Shown here piece after piece: positions 22,290 through 31,718 of a DNA stretch of 64,000 nt. The notes under the pieces are model-generated. The model was given only the letters and a program-made list of their open reading frames with translations, was not told the DNA's origin and searched no databases. The stretch is from the NCBI RefSeq assembly GCF_902167145.1, contig NC_050100.1:191387439-191451438 (forward strand). Reading direction: 5' to 3'. This DNA comes from Zea mays (Eukaryota > Streptophyta > Magnoliopsida > Poales > Poaceae). Positions within the stretch are counted from its first letter, which is position 1. The number at the start of each line of letters is the position of its first letter. The translations under genes were made by a program, and so were the position numbers.

Positions 22290-22307
22290 CTTAATAGTTA
22301 GTAGAGA
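22290..22307 (-). other. Helitron 5' terminus
   Basis: On the minus strand TCTCTACTAACTATTAAG, preceded by A outside the element (plus-strand T at 22308). All 14 positions fit the maize 5' consensus as I recall it. Confidence 0.8.
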
Positions 22308-22754
22308 TATATTCACTATTTGGCATGAATCAAACATGGTTCAATTGGTTATGTGCGGTGAGCGGCGACTAGTGGAGCACGAGAGTTTTCTGTCTTCAAC
22401 ACAGTTTTTTGTTGCTTTTTTCCACACATACAATATCACTGATGGTGCAGCCGTGTGTACCAGCCCCGGCTAGCCTGGGCACGTGCCCGGGTTCCGCTGT
22501 TGGCAGGCTAAAGAAGACATGTTTGTCCTATGCTTTGTTGCACGCGTTACTTTTGCGTGTAGAAGAACCCAGCGGTTGACGTATCAATCGAGGACTCTTT
22601 TTCTATTTTTTAATAGCGCTCAGCCTTTCTCCACCAATATCCCCTAAATTTCATCCTATAAAAAATATTCTTTGTTCTTTACAGCACACTCTAAAATATA
22701 TATACTCTATATCTTTTCAGTCTCCATCAATGTCCTCTAAATTCGGTTCTCTAA
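22308..22754. other. Intergenic, no gene seen; PIF target site at the end
   Basis: Contains a strong hairpin GGGCACGTGCCC near 22,488 and AT-rich sequence. The last three bases (22752-22754, TAA) are the left target duplication of the PIF/Harbinger element. Confidence 0.5.
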
Positions 22755-22773
22755 GGATGTGTTTGGTTGCGGG
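22755..22773 (+). repeat. PIF/Harbinger left terminal inverted repeat
   Basis: GGATGTGTTTGGTTGCGGG. A related word recurs at about 22,811, a likely extra transposase-binding site. Confidence 0.88.
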
Positions 22774-23968
22774 TCAGGACGGGATGGAACAGGACCATCC
22801 CACACACTAGAGTGTTTGGTTGTGAGTCAAGGCTGAGACGGGACCATCCCCACAAAAATACTGTCACTAGAATATTGTCCCTATTCATCCCTCTGAATCG
22901 GACGGACAATTGCGTCCTCCCTGGGACAAAGCCCCTCACGAGCCCTTCTCATCCTCAGATCCGGCTCCTTCACCCCGCTGGCCGGCGAGCGGCGAACTCC
23001 AGGTGCAGAGCGGGACAAGGCCCCTCACGAGTGGTGAGTCCCCTTTCCCCTCTACTCTCCTCTTCCCCTCTGATCTCCTCTTCCTCCTCCATCCCTGGGC
23101 GTGGTGGCGACGTACCAGGCACCCGAGTTATGCTCGTACTGCGGCGGTGTGGTGGTAGCAGCCGACGTGGGGAGCACGCCGCAGCTCTGCTTCTTCTTGC
23201 TCTGCTTCGCATCCGACGCTGCTTCTTCTGCTCCTTCTGCTCACGTCGCCTCGTGTCCCTCGCCTGGACGGTCGCCCGAACAGGAAAGCAGGCACCTGGA
23301 GGTCACGCTGCACCTAGAGTTCCAGATCCCGGGTGCCATGTCCATCCACGCTGCACCTAGAGTTCTAGATCTTGTAGTACTGTAGTCTAATTGATTTTTG
23401 GTGCTAGTCTGATTGATTTTTGGTGGACTCATATCACGAGTAGTACTGTAGTTTGTAGGTAGTAGGATTGATTCGCCACAACATCAGTAGTACTGTAGTC
23501 TGTAGTGGATTGATTTGCCATGTTATAGGTTCAGAGAATAATATCCGGTCTTCACATGGAAAAATAAGCTCAATTAAGAAGAGCGATATTCCATATCTAA
23601 GAAATGAAATCGTAGATTCATGCGTACTATAATGTCTATTAAACTAAAAATAGGAAAAAGATAAAAATGTATAACAAAAGTATGAAATATATAGGAGTAG
23701 ATAAATTAAATTATAAAAACTTATATTTTGATTAATGTTCAGCAGGGAAAAATATGTTGAATGTGTTTTAGGTACAAGTCCGATGCATACATGCAGTTAA
23801 CACTTATATTTTGTTATTATGGACAGTTTGCATGAACACTTGATTGTACACCTATATATCAATTCTACATGATTGTTGTTTGCTTGAGATTATTTCCCCA
23901 AATATTGATATGATTCCAGATTCATCATGACATGCCATATGTTTTTTGGATTTGATGCTTACATGTAG

Positions 23969-25332
23969 ATGGATAAGAAGACCAAGGTTATAGTTTGTGT
24001 TGCTGTTGCACATATATTACTGTCAATGATGGCTACGATTATTCATTCTAGAAAAAGAAAACGAAATGCAAGGAGGACTGGGATTACCTATGCACCAATG
24101 CATGAAAGGGATAGAACTAGAATTGAATATCTCAACACAAAGATTTGGAGGGATGACACAACATGTATAAACATGATTAGAATGAAAAGGGCTTGTTTCT
24201 TTCACCTAACTAAACATTTTAGAGAGCGTGGTTTACTTCAGGACACTATCCATATGTGTGTTGAACAACAAGTGGCCATGTTTCTAAATACAGTTGGGCA
24301 TAACCTTAGAAATAGGTTGATTGGCACGAATTTTGGTAGATCTGGGGAAACAGTTAGTCGATGTTTCAATAAAGTTCTTCGTGCAATTGGTGAGCTACGT
24401 GGGGAACTAATTAGGCCACCTTCATTGGACACTCCAACCAAAATAGCAGGGAACTACAGATGGGATCCGTATTTTAAGGTGTGAAACTTATCACTCTTTT
24501 GTTTTTAGGTCTATATTCATGTTGCACATATGGCCCCTAATGTTTCATGCTTATATTGCCCTTAAACTAGGATTGTATTGGAGCTATTGGTGGTACACAT
24601 GTAAGAGCCACTGTTCCTAGAGATATGGAGCATGCCTTTCGTGGTAGGAAGTCCTATGCGACTCAAAATGTAATGGCGGCTGTAGATTTTGATCTACGCT
24701 TCACTTATGTGTTGGCTGGTTGGGAGGGAACAGCTCATGATGCTAATGTATTACGAGATGCTTTAGAACGTGTGAATGGCCTTCGCGTTCCACAAGGTAA
24801 TAGTTTCACTTATTTGCTTGTAAATGACAATGTTTATGGAATTATGACCATAATATATATATATATATACTATCATTATATTTTAGGTAAATTCTACCTA
24901 GTTGATGCGGGATATGGAGCAAAACCGGGATTCTTGCCTCCATTTCGTGGTGTGAGATACCATTTAAACGAATGGGGCAATAATCCCGTACAGAACGAGA
25001 AAGAGTTGTTTAATCTAAGGCACTCATCTCTTCGCGTCACAGTTGAGCGTGCATTCGGGTCATTGAAGAGAAGATTCAAGATTTTAGATGATGCATCTCC
25101 TTTCTTCCCTTTTCCAACACAAGTTGATATTGTTGTTGCTTGTTGTATCGTTCATAATTGGGTCATACAAGATGGGAGTGATGAGTTTATTATACAAGAT
25201 TCTAATTGGCCTAGTCACAGTCATGCTACATCTTTAGTTGGCCAAGCAAGTGAGCATGCTGCTATGGTTGCTTTGAGGCAAGGAATTGCAGACCAGATGT
25301 GGACAGACCATCAGAACTACAATGGAAACTAG
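23969..25332 (+). CDS. PIF/Harbinger DDE transposase
   Basis: The transposase cuts out and reinserts the element in the nucleus. Three exons join in phase: 23969-24478, 24571-24796 and 24887-25332 (about 394 residues). Exon 1 carries the helix-turn-helix-like N-terminal half (KIWRDDTTCINMIRMKRACF, then GRSGETVSRCFNKVLRAI). Exon 2 opens DCIGAIGGTHVRATVPRDM. Exon 3 has FYLVDAGYGAKPGFL and VERAFGSLKRRFKIL. DAGY and VERAFG are the second and third catalytic motifs of the family. The first is normally hGAhDGTH, but its Asp is Gly here (GGT for GAT), so activity is doubtful. The start is the first ATG in frame. Intron 2 contains a TA repeat and happens to be open. Confidence 0.9.
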
Positions 25333-25351
25333 TATCTTGTAATATTTGTAA

Positions 25352-25560
25352 GAACCATTTGTAAGGATGCTATGTTATTGCAAGGATGTATTGGCTACTA
25401 TCTTTTATTTGTAAGAACTATTTGTAAGGATGCTATGTTATTGTAAGGGCATATTGGTTGCTGATTTTAATGTTGCTATGTCATTGTAAGGAAGTATTGT
25501 TTGCTAATTTTAATGTTGCTATGTTATTGTAAGGAAGTATTGTTTGCTGATTGGTATGAT
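25352..25560 (+). repeat. Imperfect tandem repeats between the PIF genes
   Basis: Variants of TTTGTAAGGATGCTATGTTATTG and TAAGGAAGTATTGTTTGCT recur four or five times at about 40-80 bp spacing between the transposase stop and the Myb-like gene. Probably non-coding 3' sequence. Confidence 0.6.
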
Positions 25561-25581
25561 CCTGAAACTTGTAGGGAAGAA

Positions 25582-26789
25582 ATGGAAGCTGAAGGACAAG
25601 GCTTCACTAATGGGCATGCTACCTGGACATCAGCAATGTCCTCTTTCATGTTGTCCTACCTTACCAATGTGGTGTCAAGTGGCGAAAGGACATCATCTGG
25701 TTTTAAGAAAGTTCACTACAACAGTTGTGCAAAAGCTATCAATGAAAAGTTCCAAACTGCCCTCAATGGCGAGCAGATCAAAAATCATCTGAAAACTTGG
25801 TCCAGAAGATTTGCCAAGATAAATAGGATAAGAAAAGTGAGTGGTACAGGCTGGGATGAAGATAGTTTTACTATTACTTTGGATGAAGAGCACTATAATG
25901 GCTATGTTAAGGTATTATTTCTTCTACCTACAATATATGTTCAATCTGCAATATGTGTATAATCTGCTATATGTGTTCAATCTGCAATATGTGTATAATC
26001 TGCAATATGGGATGAAGATAGGTTGTTCCTTTGTTACTGCTTCTTGGCAACTCTCTCATCTTCCTATTACACATATCTCAACTTTCAGACTTATGTACAC
26101 ATAATGCAGATTTATAATAATCCAAATGTAGGATCACAAGAATGATGCTGATTGTTTAAACAAGCCTCTTGAACACTTTGCTGAGATGCAAACAATATTT
26201 GGAAACACCATGGCCACAGGTAAGTTTGCAAAGGATTCTAGTGCAGCTTTAGGTGAAGATGATGAAGTTCAAAATGAAGAGGTGATGGCACATGCTTTCA
26301 CTAAAAGGATGTCCAGTTGTGATGATAATGCCACAACATCTTCTACAAGCAAGACCAGGAAGAAGGCAAAAAAACGTGATAGTGAAGAGGAGGGGTTGAT
26401 TGCTGCATTCAGAAGTGTCGGGGATACCTTATCCAATGCTATTGAGAAGGTTGCCACAGGGGACACTGATGTGCCAGATGATCTTTTTGACAGTTTGATA
26501 AACCTTCCAGGTGTGTGTGCTTTATTCTTAACTTCAGATTTTGTAACCTATTTTCTATTGATCTATTTGTCCAATAAAAACTATTGTAACCTAAAACCTG
26601 AAAACTATTGTAACATATTTTTTTGACAATTTGCAAAACTTTGCAGGTTTTGAGCAGAACCACATATCTCTGTATTTCAATTATCTGGTGGCGCACCCTC
26701 ACATTGCTAGAGCCTTCAACAAGTTGCCATTCGACCACAAGTTAATCTGGGCTCGCAATTTCATCAGTGAAAAGTTCCCAGGAGTGTGA
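25582..26789 (+). CDS. PIF/Harbinger ORF1: Myb/SANT-like DNA-binding protein
   Basis: PIF/Harbinger elements encode a second protein that helps the transposase bind DNA and reach the nucleus. Three exons join in phase: 25582-25911, 26132-26510 and 26647-26789 (about 283 residues). The chosen ATG opens MEAEGQGFTNGHATW. The Myb/SANT-like trihelical domain follows (ATWTSAMSSFMLSYL, then NGEQIKNHLKTWSRRF, a conserved signature). Next are a serine- and lysine-rich stretch TSKTRKKAKKRDSEEE, likely a nuclear signal, and a C-terminal region ending NFISEKFPGV. An in-frame extension upstream of the ATG exists but looks like repeat-derived sequence. No stops or frameshifts were seen, so this gene looks intact. 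Confidence 0.85.
25920..26015 (+). repeat. Short tandem repeats in an intron of the Myb-like gene
   Basis: Repeats of about 30 bp built on ATATGTGTTCAATCTGCA and TATGTGTATAATCTGCA, four or five units. Non-coding, inside the first intron. Confidence 0.65.
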
Positions 26790-27034
26790 GGGCAATTGGT
26801 AGGTAGGCTTGGAGGGTTCTTTTGCTTGAACTACATCGAACAATGAATTGTGATCTATGTACGTATGGATTTTGTAGAAGCCTTGAACTTGATATTATGT
26901 GTACCCAGGAGTGTGAGGGCAGTTAGTAGATAGGCTTGGGCAGTTCTTTTGCTTGAACCACATCAAACAATGAAATGTGGTCTAAGTACGTGCAAATTTT
27001 GTGGAAACCTTAAACTTGGTATTATGTGTAATGC
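26781..27034 (+). repeat. 127-bp tandem duplication at the end of the Myb-like gene
   Basis: Two diverged copies starting GGAGTGTGAGGGCA at 26781 and 26908. The first copy includes the stop codon of the Myb-like gene and the second lies in its 3' region. The copies share TAGGCTTGG and TTCTTTTGCTTGAAC at the same spacing. Confidence 0.75.
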
Positions 27035-27335
27035 TAGAACACATTATTATGTATTGTGTGGAATTAATAATATGTGTATTTTGTGGACTTAATATTAGTT
27101 GTAACATATCATGAGATGAGGGCAATGGCTGCAAGCATTTTGACTAAATTCCATTTTTTGTGAAGGACAAGTGTAACAGTTATCTCTCAAACCAAACAAA
27201 GGACAAGACCAATCCATCCCCGGTTATACCTCTAACCAAACAAAAAACAAGGACCATCTCATCCCTCCGACCAAACAATACCAGGAATCATTCCATCCCC
27301 CAACCCAGGGATCATTCTATTCTGTCCTCATTTGT

Positions 27336-27354
27336 CCCGCAACCAAACGCATCC
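27336..27354 (-). repeat. PIF/Harbinger right terminal inverted repeat
   Basis: CCCGCAACCAAACGCATCC on the plus strand, followed by the TAA duplication at 27355-27357. Confidence 0.88.
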
Positions 27355-27357
27355 TAA

Positions 27358-28505
27358 AGCTACAATGTTAACACACTTCCTTTTCTCCATTTCTTTAGTT
27401 TTTTGTTTTATTTTCATTACACGCTAATTAAAATAAAAACATGCGGAACATAATATTTTCATTTATTTATAATTTTTATTTTATGATGTGAAATGTGTGT
27501 AACATAATACACATAATATTCTTCAATCGTACTAAGCCGTCGATCCTTTTGATCCAACGGTGGGAACATGTAGCACGACACCAGCAGCTTCGAACACAGG
27601 CACAGCTGAAGTCGCACGACACGTAGCTTCGACCCGCCCGAACACGCGTGGGAGGAAACGGCCGGAATCGGTAGAGGACGCACGGGAACACTCCAAAGGT
27701 AGCGGTCGACCGTACCATTCGCTAAAATAGCAAACCTTATAGCGGATGTTGGGCATAAAAAGTAGCCAACGAAACGCTATATTTATCGTACATAATGTTT
27801 TACCGTCTATTGTTGGGCACAGTCTCATGAATCTTGAAAGAAAAGAGCAACTGCCTTGCGTTTGTTCTTGTCTCCAGATTTCTTATGCATTGATGAGCCG
27901 TTCTCGATGGTGGAGTCAACGAAGTGCTCCATTGCATTGAGCTGGGGCTCAGTGTCGTTGTCTGGCATCATCATTGTTATTGTTACGTTGTGTTCTGGAC
28001 TGTCTCGATCTGATGAGCATTCCTAGACTTTTTTAGGAGAAATCAACGACCAACAAATGAGAGAGAAAGATATCTAATTTCAGATTTAATTCGGGGCAAA
28101 ACCTCAATTCCCCACACAATTCGTGACAACGAGCTGGTTCTTCATCTTACTAAATCGATACCCTAGTCTCCACTCGCAACAGACATGGAGTAGATAGAGA
28201 ACGAAAAGGTCGAAGGCGATGGCGTGCCAGTAGTGATTCTTGTAGCTTGTTGTTCATCTTACAGTAGCAGAAAACTAGCATTTAAGCCAGAATAGCACAA
28301 GAGAGCATGCATGTAGCTATCTAGACCTGCACTCTAGAATGTTGACCAGGCTCTTTAAACTTTTTGGCTCCATCACTGTGTGTGTATACTGTATTGGAGA
28401 AAATCACCAAAGTGACGCACGGGGTGAGGATCGAACTCATGTCAATCGATTGCTCACCTACGAAAACGTCAATTGTATGTCTGGTCCTCGTAAAATATGA
28501 TATTA
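27358..28505. other. Intergenic, no gene seen
   Basis: Mixed AT-rich and moderately GC-rich sequence without a convincing exon. The open frames in 27,480-27,830 have no recognisable product or splice context. The A at 28505 is the left half of the next Helitron's target dinucleotide. Confidence 0.5.
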
Positions 28506-28533
28506 CTAGTAGAGTGCCTGTGCGTTGCAACGA
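28506..28533 (-). other. Helitron 3' terminus (CTAG with palindrome)
   Basis: On the minus strand the last 28 bases contain the palindrome CGTTGCAACG, then CACAGGCACT, and end CTAG followed by T. They fit the recalled maize 3' consensus at about 27 of 28 positions (one G to A). Confidence 0.85.
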
Positions 28534-30216
28534 TACACAAATTATTCTATAGAGTGTTAGTATACCATAATTAAATGAAAACGAACCACACATATATTAT
28601 ATTATCATCGATCTCAATATATCACAAAATGTTTGCCAACAATCAATACAAAACTAAATTGATACAAATCAAATTACATTACAATGTGAATGTCGCCAAA
28701 ACAAAAACAAAGTCTAAGGCTCGTGCATAAACAGACGAAAGTAGTGTGCTTGAGCCAGAAAGGACCCTCAAATAATTGCAAACATGTCATTAGAACAATA
28801 GCCAAAAACACCAATAAACTCATTCAGTAGTGACACACAAATACCCAACCAATCGAGATGAATAAAGTTATAACATTATAAGTATCAATCTTGCCTCGGA
28901 AGGCCAGAAATCAGCAAGTGGACCTACCAAAGGCGAAAAATACAAGCTTTTATACCCTTTTCACAAAACCTGGCACTGTCTACCACACCAGTAACTACCG
29001 CCAGCTTATGACTTATGAATTCGACACAACCAGCATCACAAAATATAAACAGAGAAAAGAATAAATTAAAATAATTGGAATGTTTAACAAAAGATGCAAG
29101 CTTGTAGCACACAAACACCAATGGTTAAAACAAATGAAAGCTTGCTTTTAAATGGTAGCTTAAAGAGATGAATACCTAGTACTGTATGTTAGCGAAGAAA
29201 TATGGGTTGATACATAAGTCTAGTTGATACTATCGTAAACCTCGGTGGAAAACACAACATTTATGAAATTTCACATTACCTTATATCAAATTGACCGGGA
29301 GAGCATGGATGAAGACAACTAAGTCTTTGTTGATATGATGTAATAATGGTATTCACAAAGCACATTGAGACACAACAACATCTTATCCTTCAGTGGTTGT
29401 ACCATCAAGGTCAAAAACCTCAAATAACGCAAAGATGTCGCAATAATGAAATAAGAATCCATAGAGTTGGAAGCCATTTACCCTACAAAATGACTTAAGT
29501 CAATTCATAGAAGATGGGTCCAAAAAAGAAGTAAAAAATCATTTTAGTTCATGTGACAAAATGTAAGTACTCAAACCTTTATTGTTTCAATTTCATAAGA
29601 GCATATCTCAGGTTAACCCTTATCATCCTTAAGTCTATTTAAGATTGTTTCTATCTACAAAATCGTATCAACGAGAATTCTAGACAGAGTAGGAGATTGA
29701 TTTAGTACCTCAAAACAGATTATGGTTCAGTAGATGAATTGTTGAACTGCCCAATGTTTCATACATATTAAGAAAAAACTTAAATACTCACATATTTCTA
29801 CTTCATAGTGTGTTTTAGTAAACATATTAGAGCTTGTAGGCCAATGGTGTACTTCATGCCGCTTGTAGGCTAGATATGTGCTTTCTTAGAGCTTTCTATA
29901 AGACAAGAGCAAGAGCTAGAGTAACATACCGACAAAATGTTATAGTCTCTCATGTCTTGTGCAACAAGTATATCATGGGAGAAATGTGCTGATGACTAAC
30001 AATAACATTGTATTTGTTGTAGAGATACAATGATGTGGAGTAGTAGTCTATTCATCCTATATTTTAGGGTAAGCACAAGTCCCATGAGTTTTTGCCAAAA
30101 CAAAGTAAATGGGTTATCTTAACATTAGAAGTAGATCTACAGAAAAAACTACATCCATTTCCACACATCAAAACATAAATGGATTCCTTAACCCAATTAA
30201 GAGGTAAAATATTGTT
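28534..30216. other. Helitron interior, no exon identified
   Basis: AT-rich, intron-like sequence on both strands. Short stretches with splice-like borders (for example near 29,280-29,420) did not give a recognisable protein. The downstream part of the MRS2 gene would be expected here but was not found. Confidence 0.4.
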
Positions 30217-30701
30217 GATGGTATATAGAATATCCATACCAAAGACTCCAGCAACTAACGAGTACATCGATAGACAGACGGTCCCAGAACTCAAGAATAA
30301 CTCTAGCTGCAGGGAACAAACAAAAAATATGTTATTCTAAAAGATTACGAAAATGCAATAAGTATTACTCAAGAATCTGCTTAGTGATATGATATGAAAT
30401 GTACATTTCGCACCAAATGATTACACATCAAACTACTAAAAGTGAATAAAATCAATTTATAATTCTGAAATTTTTGCATCTCTAACAGAGAGTAACATGG
30501 TGAGGTCCAAATTATTGTAAATCATATATGAATCAATTGATTACGGTGGTTAGCAAGCTGCACGACAAAAGAAGAAAAAACAAAATGTATATAGAAACTG
30601 AATGGTCAAAACATAAAAGGCAGTATGCATCTATATGGGGCAGCATTACCTGAATATTGATGTAATCTTCCGTCTCATCGATGTACTCTCTCAATACAAC
30701 C
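30217..30701 (-). pseudogene. MRS2/CorA magnesium transporter fragment, two exons
   Basis: MRS2 proteins are CorA-type Mg2+ channels of plant membranes. Minus-strand exon 30701-30650 encodes LREYIDETEDYINIQ. An exon from an AG acceptor at 30308-30307 encodes LELFLSSGTVCLSMYSLVAG, VFGMDILYT down to about 30,217. This is the end of the long helix and the first membrane segment. The selectivity motif GMN reads GMD here, and the usual following Trp is lost. The intervening exon (LDNHRNQLI region) was not seen. Introns are kept. The open frame beyond 30,217 does not resemble the family. It is cargo of the second Helitron. Confidence 0.8.
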
Positions 30702-31713
30702 CTACAAAAATCCTAAATGTAAGTAACTGGACCAAAAATGTATAGTAGTTGATGCACTCATAAAAAAGTCGTAATTGTCAAATAGAACAGGTGTGCTATG
30801 AACATAATGGCAACTGGTTACAAGTATACAATTCAATAACTCGAAAATGGTAAATACATATGAAGTTGTTGTTACATTTTTTTAGGGAAGGGGATCTGCC
30901 AGAGTTGCTCTAAATCAACATATTATATGAACCACAAGTTCAGAATGGTTTTATGGTTGCAATTGTACCAAACAAATACCCTTTCGGTTAAATAACAATA
31001 GATCCCTAGTGTTGGAATGTTGTTTCTATTAGCTCTTGGAGATGCTCTTACAATTTTTAAGAAAGGGGTCTACCAAAGTTGCTCTAAAGCAGCATATTGT
31101 ATGAACTATGAGTTCAGAATGGTTTTATGGTTGCAATTGTACCCATACAAATACCCTTTCAGTTAAATAGCGGTAGATCCCTAGTGTCTCAAGCATTGGA
31201 GCAAACACATCACAACACTTACCTAGATCTCACACTTGATCTGTTCAAAGCCGTGAAACTAGTGGCCTTCATCGTATTTGACGAGTGACTCGACGGTGGC
31301 CTCGCCCGCAGACACCATGGTGTCAGTGGTCTTCGTCGAAGACAAGCAGATCGTGGACCTAGGCACGGTCACCGTGCAACCAACGTTGGGTGGCGTGAAG
31401 CGGCTGCATGTCGTGCGACAATCAACTTTCTTGTACTAAAAGTTCAACACTATACCAAAGAAATTTAGTCATGCATCGAAGGAAACATAGAACATTATTG
31501 TGATGGCGGGGTGATTAGTAAAACAACAGTCCTACCTACCTCCAAGATGTTGATAGATTCCGAGATTTATGGTCTAGCTAGAGACTTTTTAGAGCACTCG
31601 ATGCCCACAATATCTCTTCATTTATATCATCAGTGGTATCGTATCTCCAGTTGTGCTCATCTTTCCTTAGGTTGGAAGCTGAAGACCCCCCCTTGCGATC
31701 TTAAAGCACATAT
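30702..31713. other. Helitron interior, possible unidentified exon
   Basis: Two diverged copies of about 150 bp (30,880-31,000 and 31,050-31,190, sharing AGTTCAGAATGGTTTTATGG). A GC-richer stretch at 31,210-31,440 has a minus-strand frame TMVSAGEATVESLVKYDEGH before a stop. It may be a captured exon, but I do not recognise it. Confidence 0.4.
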
Positions 31714-31718
31714 ACAAA
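31714..31718. repeat. Target-site duplication of the minus-strand LTR element (left)
   Basis: ACAAA, identical to 41211-41215. Confidence 0.9.

Larger units (their letters stand above)
6187..22307 (-). mobile_element. Helitron with both ends, carrying fragments of at least five genes
   Basis: Read on the minus strand, the element starts at 22307 with TCTCTACTAACTAT, which fits every position of the maize Helitron 5' consensus as I recall it (TCTMTAYTAMYHNW). It ends at 6187 with CTAA, 10 bases beyond a hairpin (CCGTG/CACGG at 6199-6214). The last 28 bases fit the recalled 3' consensus at about 25 positions. The outer flanks are A (6186) and T (22308), the A|T target expected of Helitrons, with no duplication. 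It is 16.1 kb including a nested 8.85-kb copia element, or about 7.3 kb without it. There is no Rep/helicase gene, so it is non-autonomous. Its cargo keeps introns, so it was copied from genomic DNA rather than cDNA. Ends are seen; consensus and mechanism are from knowledge of the family. Confidence 0.82.
22755..27354 (+). mobile_element. Complete PIF/Harbinger DNA transposon
   Basis: A 4,600-bp element with inverted ends GGATGTGTTTGGTTGCGGG (left) and GGATGCGTTTGGTTGCGGG (right, complement), one mismatch in 19. It is flanked by TAA at 22752-22754 and 27355-27357, the 3-bp TWA duplication typical of the superfamily. It carries both expected genes, a DDE transposase and a Myb/SANT-like protein, in the same orientation. 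Frames and splice sites are intact, but the IDGTH-type motif of the transposase is altered. Subterminal regions hold further copies of the terminal words (AGTGTTTGGTTGTGAGTCA near 22,811; AACCAAACAAA and similar near 27,190-27,270). Confidence 0.93.

Noticed and set aside
21847..22473. 208-codon plus-strand frame
   Set aside because: Arg/Gly-rich translation of very GC-rich sequence that crosses the Helitron end; no splice or start context.
22480..22500. Hairpin GGGCACGTGCCC near a CTAG word as another Helitron 3' end
   Set aside because: The base outside CTAG on the minus strand is C, not T, the spacer between hairpin and CTAG is too short, and the bounded Helitron ends nearby at 22,307.
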